From JOPF136 sp035272605 (GTDB lineage: Bacteria > Acidobacteriota > Terriglobia > Acidiferrales > UBA7541), in NCBI GenBank assembly GCA_035272605.1, contig DATEQM010000100.1:1-10784 (forward strand): a stretch of 10,784 bases of DNA, read 5' to 3'. Under the pieces are notes generated by a model. The model saw only the letters and a program-made list of their open reading frames with translations, was not told the DNA's origin and searched no databases. Shown here piece by piece: positions 7,030 through 10,784 of this stretch (the stretch's first letter is position 1; the number at the start of each line of letters is the position of its first letter). A program made the translations under genes and the position numbers.

Positions 7030-7956
7030 ATGAAACGCAGGGGAATTTGCCTGGCGGCAGCTCTCGCGGCAGCGGTGGCCGCGGGATGCAGCAGCGAATC
7101 CGGCGCGGAGCGCGCAGGAACCACCCCGGCCCGGCCCTCGGCAGCTTCCGCCGTGACACCGAGCGCAAGTTCCGGTGCGCGGGCGACGGCCGCAGACCGT
7201 GATATTCCTGCGGTGCTGTCGGTGGAGCACGAAGTGGACGTGCTGGCCGAGCACGACGGCGAAGTGGTGGAGTTGGCGGCGGACGAGGGCAAGAAGGTGG
7301 AAGCGGGCGGCCTGCTGGCCCGCCTGGACGGCCGCCAGGTAGCGGCGGCGCTCGAGCAGGCCCGCGCGGACCTGAAAATTTCGGAATACAACGTGAAGTA
7401 CAACGAAGCGGAACTCCACGCCAACCAGTCGCGCCTCGAACGCGCCCAGCTCATGTTCAACGAAGGACTGGGCAGCAAGGCGGACCTGGATACGGCGGAT
7501 TTCATGGCCAAAGGATCGACCTACGACCTGGAAAGCTGGAAAGCCAACGTGGAAAAGCACCGGGCCGAGGTGCATGCACGGGAACTGGAGATGGACAAGA
7601 CGCGGATCCGGACGCCGTTCGGCGGAGTGGTGTCGCGGCGGTACGTGCGCCAGGGAGACGTGGTGACGAAAGGCACGCGCTGCTTCCGTGTAAGCCAGCT
7701 TAGCCCGCTGCTGGTGGAGTTCCAGGTGCCGGAAACGGACCCGCGCAAGCCCGCGGCGGGCCAGACCGTGCGCGGGACGCTGGCGAGCGATCCGAACCGC
7801 TCCTTCGACGCGCGCATCGCGCGGGTGAGCCCGGTGATTGACGCGGCCAGCGACAGCTACGAGGTAACGGCCACGCTGGTGAACCCGCCGGTGGACCTGA
7901 AGCCGGGGATGGCCGTGCGGCTCACCTGGTCCGTGGCGTCCTCACCGCGGCCCTGA
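7030..7956 (+). CDS. Lipoprotein periplasmic adaptor (RND/HlyD membrane-fusion type)
   Basis: A 308-residue secreted lipoprotein. MKRRGICLAAALAAAVAAGC is a signal peptide with the lipobox AAGC, giving lipidated Cys20. Ser21 follows instead of the inner-membrane-retention Asp seen in AcrA, which by the E. coli rule would favour the outer membrane. A Ser/Ala/Thr/Pro-rich linker reaches about residue 58. The barrel-sandwich domain (EHDGEVVELAADEGKKVEAG) is split by a long helical hairpin (about 103-191, with QSRLERAQLMFNEGLGSKAD near the turn). It resumes at RIRTPFGGVVSRRYVRQGDV and is followed by a beta-barrel domain ending in LKPGMAVRLTW. This is the standard layout of RND-type adaptors, which bridge a pump and an outer-membrane channel, but neither partner is encoded here. 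It lies between two other adaptor-domain proteins, with only three bases to the next gene, so the three probably assemble together (inference). Confidence 0.9.
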   Translation: MKRRGICLAAALAAAVAAGCSSESGAERAGTTPARPSAASAVTPSASSGARATAADRDIPAVLSVEHEVDVLAEHDGEVVELAADEGKKVEAGGLLARLDGRQVAAALEQARADLKISEYNVKYNEAELHANQSRLERAQLMFNEGLGSKADLDTADFMAKGSTYDLESWKANVEKHRAEVHARELEMDKTRIRTPFGGVVSRRYVRQGDVVTKGTRCFRVSQLSPLLVEFQVPETDPRKPAAGQTVRGTLASDPNRSFDARIARVSPVIDAASDSYEVTATLVNPPVDLKPGMAVRLTWSVASSPRP

Positions 7957-7959
7957 GCC

Positions 7960-10107
7960 ATGAGGCTGGGCTCCACCACACTGCAGGCCCAGGGCGCCAT
8001 TGCGCGCGCCCTGCGGCGCCCGAAACTCCGGCAGGATCTCCAAATCAGCGAGCAGGTGGTGCGCGGCGAAACCAGCTTTGTCATCAAGGTGCCCAACCTG
8101 TTCAAGTACGCCCGCTACGGGCCGTTGGAATTCAGCGTTCTGAAATACGCGGACGGGACACGCACGACGGAAGAAATCGCCGAGGCGGTGAACGCGGAGG
8201 CGGGCGCGGGAACGCTGAGCGAAGGCGACGTGGCGGATTTCCTGGAATCCACAGAACCTGACCTGTGGGAAGAGGGCGCGGGAAAGAAGAATCTGGCCAT
8301 TCTGGAGAAGATCCGCGAGGAGCGGCGGGAGCGGGTGAACACGGCCAGCGTGCTGTACATCCACTTTTCCGCGTGGAATCCGGACCGCATGCTCGAGCGC
8401 ATCATGCCGTACCTGCGGTGGCTATTCACGCCTGGGTTCGTGGCCTTTTCGGTCCTGCTCTTCATCGTCATGGGGGTGATCCTGGCGGACAACTGGGTGC
8501 GCGTGCGTCAAGACACCATCGCATTCTATACCTTCACGAACAAGTCGCTTTACGATCTCTGGGTATTCTGGGCGATCCTTTTCGTGGTGATCGGCGTGCA
8601 CGAATTCGGGCACGGGCTCACCTGCAAATACTTCGGCGGCGAGGTGCCCCGCATGGGCTTCATGCTCATTTACTTCGGGCCGGCGTTTTTCACGGACACT
8701 TCGGACATGCACGTGTTCGACGAGACGTCCAAGCGCCTGTGGGTCATCTTTGCGGGGCTGTGGATCGAGATGGTGATGTGCGCGGTGTCCACGATCACCT
8801 GGGCGCTGGCGCCGCCCGGCTCGTTCCTTGCCGACATCTGTTACAAAACGCTGCTGCTGACCGGTGTGTCTGGCTTGGTGCTGAACCTGAACCCGCTGAT
8901 GAAATACGACGGCTACTACGCGCTCATGCAGTACCTGGAAGTTGACAACATGCGCGAGGACGCGTTCGACTACCTGAAGCTGTGGCTGCGCCATTACGTG
9001 CTACGGCAGGACGTGGCGCTACCGGTGGTGGGAAGGCGCAAGAAGCGCATTTTCCTGATCTACGCATCCCTGGCGGCACTTTACGGCGCTTTTATTTTGG
9101 TACTCGTGGCGGGATGGCTGAGGAATTTCATGGTGCACCAGCTGGGGGACAGCTGGGGATACCTGGCCACGGCAGCCGTCCTGTACTTCATGACGCGCAA
9201 GAGCATACAACCCGCATTGGCTGCGGCGCGGAACCGATTGCCAGTTTGGGAGGAGAAGCTTATGGCCTGGAAAATCACCAGAACGCAGCAGGTGGGAATC
9301 GCGGCGATCGTCCTGCTGCTGTTGCTCCCCCCGCTTTCGCGCAAGACCACCAGCGAATTCCAGCTCGAGCCCGGCAGGCGCGCGGATGCGCATGCCCTGA
9401 CCGACGGCTGGATCGAGCGCGTGCTTGTCCACAGCGGCGACCGCGTGGCGCCGGGGCAGATTCTGGCGGTGCTGCGGAATCCGGAGCTGGACGCGCAGCT
9501 CGTGCAATTGAGCGCGCAGCGTTCGCTGGCGGAAGATGCCATGCTCGAGGCGCGCCGCCGCCGCGACCCGGATGCCGCCGATGTGGACTACCGGGAATTC
9601 GAGCGCCTGGACGGGGCCGTGCGCGAAGCACGGACGCGGCAGGGCCGGCTTTTGCTGGAGGCGCCGGGGGCGGGTGAGATCACCACGCTGGCCGTCGAAC
9701 AACGCGTCGGCGAGTTCCTCCCCGAGGGCGGGCTGTTCGCCGGCGTGGCAGACGCCAGCGTGATGCGCGCGCGCATCTTGGTGCGCGATTGGGAACTGCA
9801 AGACATTCAGGAGGGAGCGGCCGCGAAGCTCAGTGTTCGTGCTTATCCTTACCGGAGCTATGCGGGCCGTGTGAAGCAGATTCTGCCCGCCGCGGCGGAG
9901 GAGGAGCCGGTGGCGCTGCCGAAAAGCCCGGAACGCGCTGGGCGGCGCCTGAGCAATTACTTTGCGGTTGTCCTCGAATTTGAAAACCCGGACGGATCGC
10001 TGCGCGAAGGCATGACCGGTACTGCCAAGATTTACGGGACGCGAAGCCCTCTATTGTGGCAGTGGGGGCAGGGCGTATGGCGCTGGCTCAGGTCGGTACT
10101 CTGGTAG
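7960..10107 (+). CDS. PqqD-like / M50 site-2-protease-like / HlyD adaptor fusion protein
   Basis: A 715-residue multi-domain membrane protein. Residues about 28-100 resemble PqqD/RRE-type peptide-binding domains (SEQVVRGETSFVIKVPNL, then YGPLEFSVLKYADGTRTTEEI). The M50 core has helices at about 159-176, 200-221, 260-283 and 293-311. HEFGH (214-218) and LNPLMKYDG (310-318, Asp317) supply the zinc ligands and catalytic Glu expected of an active site-2-type intramembrane protease. Further helices lie at about 364-386, 398-413 and 444-461. The periplasmic tail has an HlyD half-motif (DGWIERVLVHSGDRVAPG), a short helical pair, a beta-barrel domain and a Trp-rich end. NCBI-style names for such proteins are 'putative peptide zinc metalloprotease' or site-2 protease/HlyD hybrid. 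The ATG is three bases after the previous stop and has no clear Shine-Dalgarno, so translation is probably coupled. No precursor peptide or radical-SAM gene is nearby, so the substrate is unknown. Confidence 0.9.
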   Translation: MRLGSTTLQAQGAIARALRRPKLRQDLQISEQVVRGETSFVIKVPNLFKYARYGPLEFSVLKYADGTRTTEEIAEAVNAEAGAGTLSEGDVADFLESTEPDLWEEGAGKKNLAILEKIREERRERVNTASVLYIHFSAWNPDRMLERIMPYLRWLFTPGFVAFSVLLFIVMGVILADNWVRVRQDTIAFYTFTNKSLYDLWVFWAILFVVIGVHEFGHGLTCKYFGGEVPRMGFMLIYFGPAFFTDTSDMHVFDETSKRLWVIFAGLWIEMVMCAVSTITWALAPPGSFLADICYKTLLLTGVSGLVLNLNPLMKYDGYYALMQYLEVDNMREDAFDYLKLWLRHYVLRQDVALPVVGRRKKRIFLIYASLAALYGAFILVLVAGWLRNFMVHQLGDSWGYLATAAVLYFMTRKSIQPALAAARNRLPVWEEKLMAWKITRTQQVGIAAIVLLLLLPPLSRKTTSEFQLEPGRRADAHALTDGWIERVLVHSGDRVAPGQILAVLRNPELDAQLVQLSAQRSLAEDAMLEARRRRDPDAADVDYREFERLDGAVREARTRQGRLLLEAPGAGEITTLAVEQRVGEFLPEGGLFAGVADASVMRARILVRDWELQDIQEGAAAKLSVRAYPYRSYAGRVKQILPAAAEEEPVALPKSPERAGRRLSNYFAVVLEFENPDGSLREGMTGTAKIYGTRSPLLWQWGQGVWRWLRSVLW

Positions 10108-10126
10108 GCGGGCGGGGCGCCGTGCG

Positions 10127-10784
10127 TTATGCGTCGCGGAAAAGACTCCAGAATCGCTCACCAGGCAGCGGGGATTCCCCGGCAAGGTGCAGATTCGCTC
10201 GCACGTGCTCGGCGCGGCTCATGCCCACCAGAGCCGTGGTGAGGCCGGGTGCGGAGCGCGCGAACTGGACCGCGCGTTCAAAATTACTTCGGAGACCGAT
10301 GGTCTTCGCCAGCGCCCGTGGCAGGCCGCGGGCCAAGCGGCCCCGGAGCGCGGGAGCGCTGGCGATTACAGTCACGCCGAGCTCCGCGGCGGCCGCCAGC
10401 AGCGGCACCGACCGCCCGGCCACGAGCTGATTCGGCAGCACCACCGCTTCCGGCATCATCAGATTCAACGGGAGCTGCACGAAGCCGAAGTGGTGCGCGT
10501 CGCCGGCGACCTCGCGGGCCACGGCCACAACGTCCGGAAGTGAATGGAGCGCGGGCGAATCCGCGGGCTGGCGAAAGCCGTTCCAGGTGGCCAGGCCGTA
10601 GGCTCCGATTTTTCCCGCCGCCACGGCCCCTTCCAGGAATTCAAAGGCGGCGCGAAGGCGTTTGCGGAATTCCTCCGGCGAAACCTCGTCGAGCTGCGTT
10701 TCCGGATTGTGCAGGTAATAGACGTCCACGGCGGCGAGGCCCAGATTGCGCAGGCTGCGGGCGAGCTGATCTTCAAGAAACCGC
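10127..10784 (-). CDS. Aldo/keto reductase, C-terminal part (5' end beyond the window)
   Basis: The reverse strand encodes the C-terminal 219 codons of an NAD(P)H-dependent oxidoreductase with a TIM-barrel fold. The frame stays open to the window edge; the first readable residues are RFLEDQLARSLRNLGLAAVD, followed by VYYLHNPE. The His in YYLHNPE matches the catalytic-site His of the AKR superfamily. The Asp, Tyr and Lys of the catalytic tetrad would lie in the missing N-terminal part. Further AKR features are GKIGAYGLATWNGF, FGFVQLPLNLMMPE and the cofactor-loop end TTALVGMSRAEHVRANL. The GTG at 10729 is internal (mid-strand AVDVYY), not a start. The stop TAA lies 19 bases from the stop of the converging M50-HlyD gene, with no obvious terminator between them. 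The substrate cannot be told, and no functional link to the neighbouring operon is visible. Confidence 0.9.
   Translation of the reverse strand, partial: RFLEDQLARSLRNLGLAAVDVYYLHNPETQLDEVSPEEFRKRLRAAFEFLEGAVAAGKIGAYGLATWNGFRQPADSPALHSLPDVVAVAREVAGDAHHFGFVQLPLNLMMPEAVVLPNQLVAGRSVPLLAAAAELGVTVIASAPALRGRLARGLPRALAKTIGLRSNFERAVQFARSAPGLTTALVGMSRAEHVRANLHLAGESPLPGERFWSLFRDA

Noticed and set aside
10108..10126. Bidirectional terminator between the converging M50-HlyD and aldo/keto reductase genes
   Set aside because: The 19-base gap is GC-rich with no stem of useful length and no A/T tracts on either side.

Overview
The window is GC-rich, densely coding DNA, most likely from an acidobacterium (Acidobacteriota, Solibacter/Bryobacter-like). 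The main clue is a small PadR regulator that overlaps by four bases a duplicated eight-helix MacB/FtsX-type permease with no ATPase gene beside it. This pairing matches the padR_acidobact / ADOP (acidobacterial duplicated orphan permease) families. No tRNA, rRNA, CRISPR array, insertion sequence or phage gene is visible.

Layout. (1) 1-1182, +: most of an Xaa-Pro aminopeptidase (PepP type) whose first few dozen codons lie outside the window. (2) 1183-1282: a control region with a sigma70-like promoter and two near-identical 21-bp inverted repeats. One repeat covers the -35 box; the other covers the predicted transcription start and the padR Shine-Dalgarno. (3) 1283-4287, +: padR and the ADOP permease, joined by an ATGA overlap. 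(4) 4288-4552: an intergenic region of 265 bases with possible hairpins, a second good sigma70-like promoter and a GGAGG ribosome binding site. (5) 4553-10107, +: a tight three-gene operon. (6) 10127-10784, -: the C-terminal part of a convergent aldo/keto reductase that runs off the right edge.

The three-gene operon is the most interesting part. Its products are (a) three cytoplasmic GAF domains joined through one membrane helix to a periplasmic HlyD-type adaptor; (b) a lipoprotein adaptor of the RND/HlyD type; (c) a PqqD-like domain, an intramembrane M50/site-2-protease core with intact HExxH and NPxxxDG motifs, and a C-terminal HlyD-type adaptor. Every gene therefore encodes a membrane-fusion/adaptor module, but no RND, ABC or MFS pump and no outer-membrane channel is present. 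The operon has its own promoter upstream and ends at a convergent gene, so the missing pump is not just cut off by the window edge. I infer a dedicated envelope complex in which the M50 membrane core replaces the pump and the GAF domains may sense a cytoplasmic signal. Its substrate is unknown.
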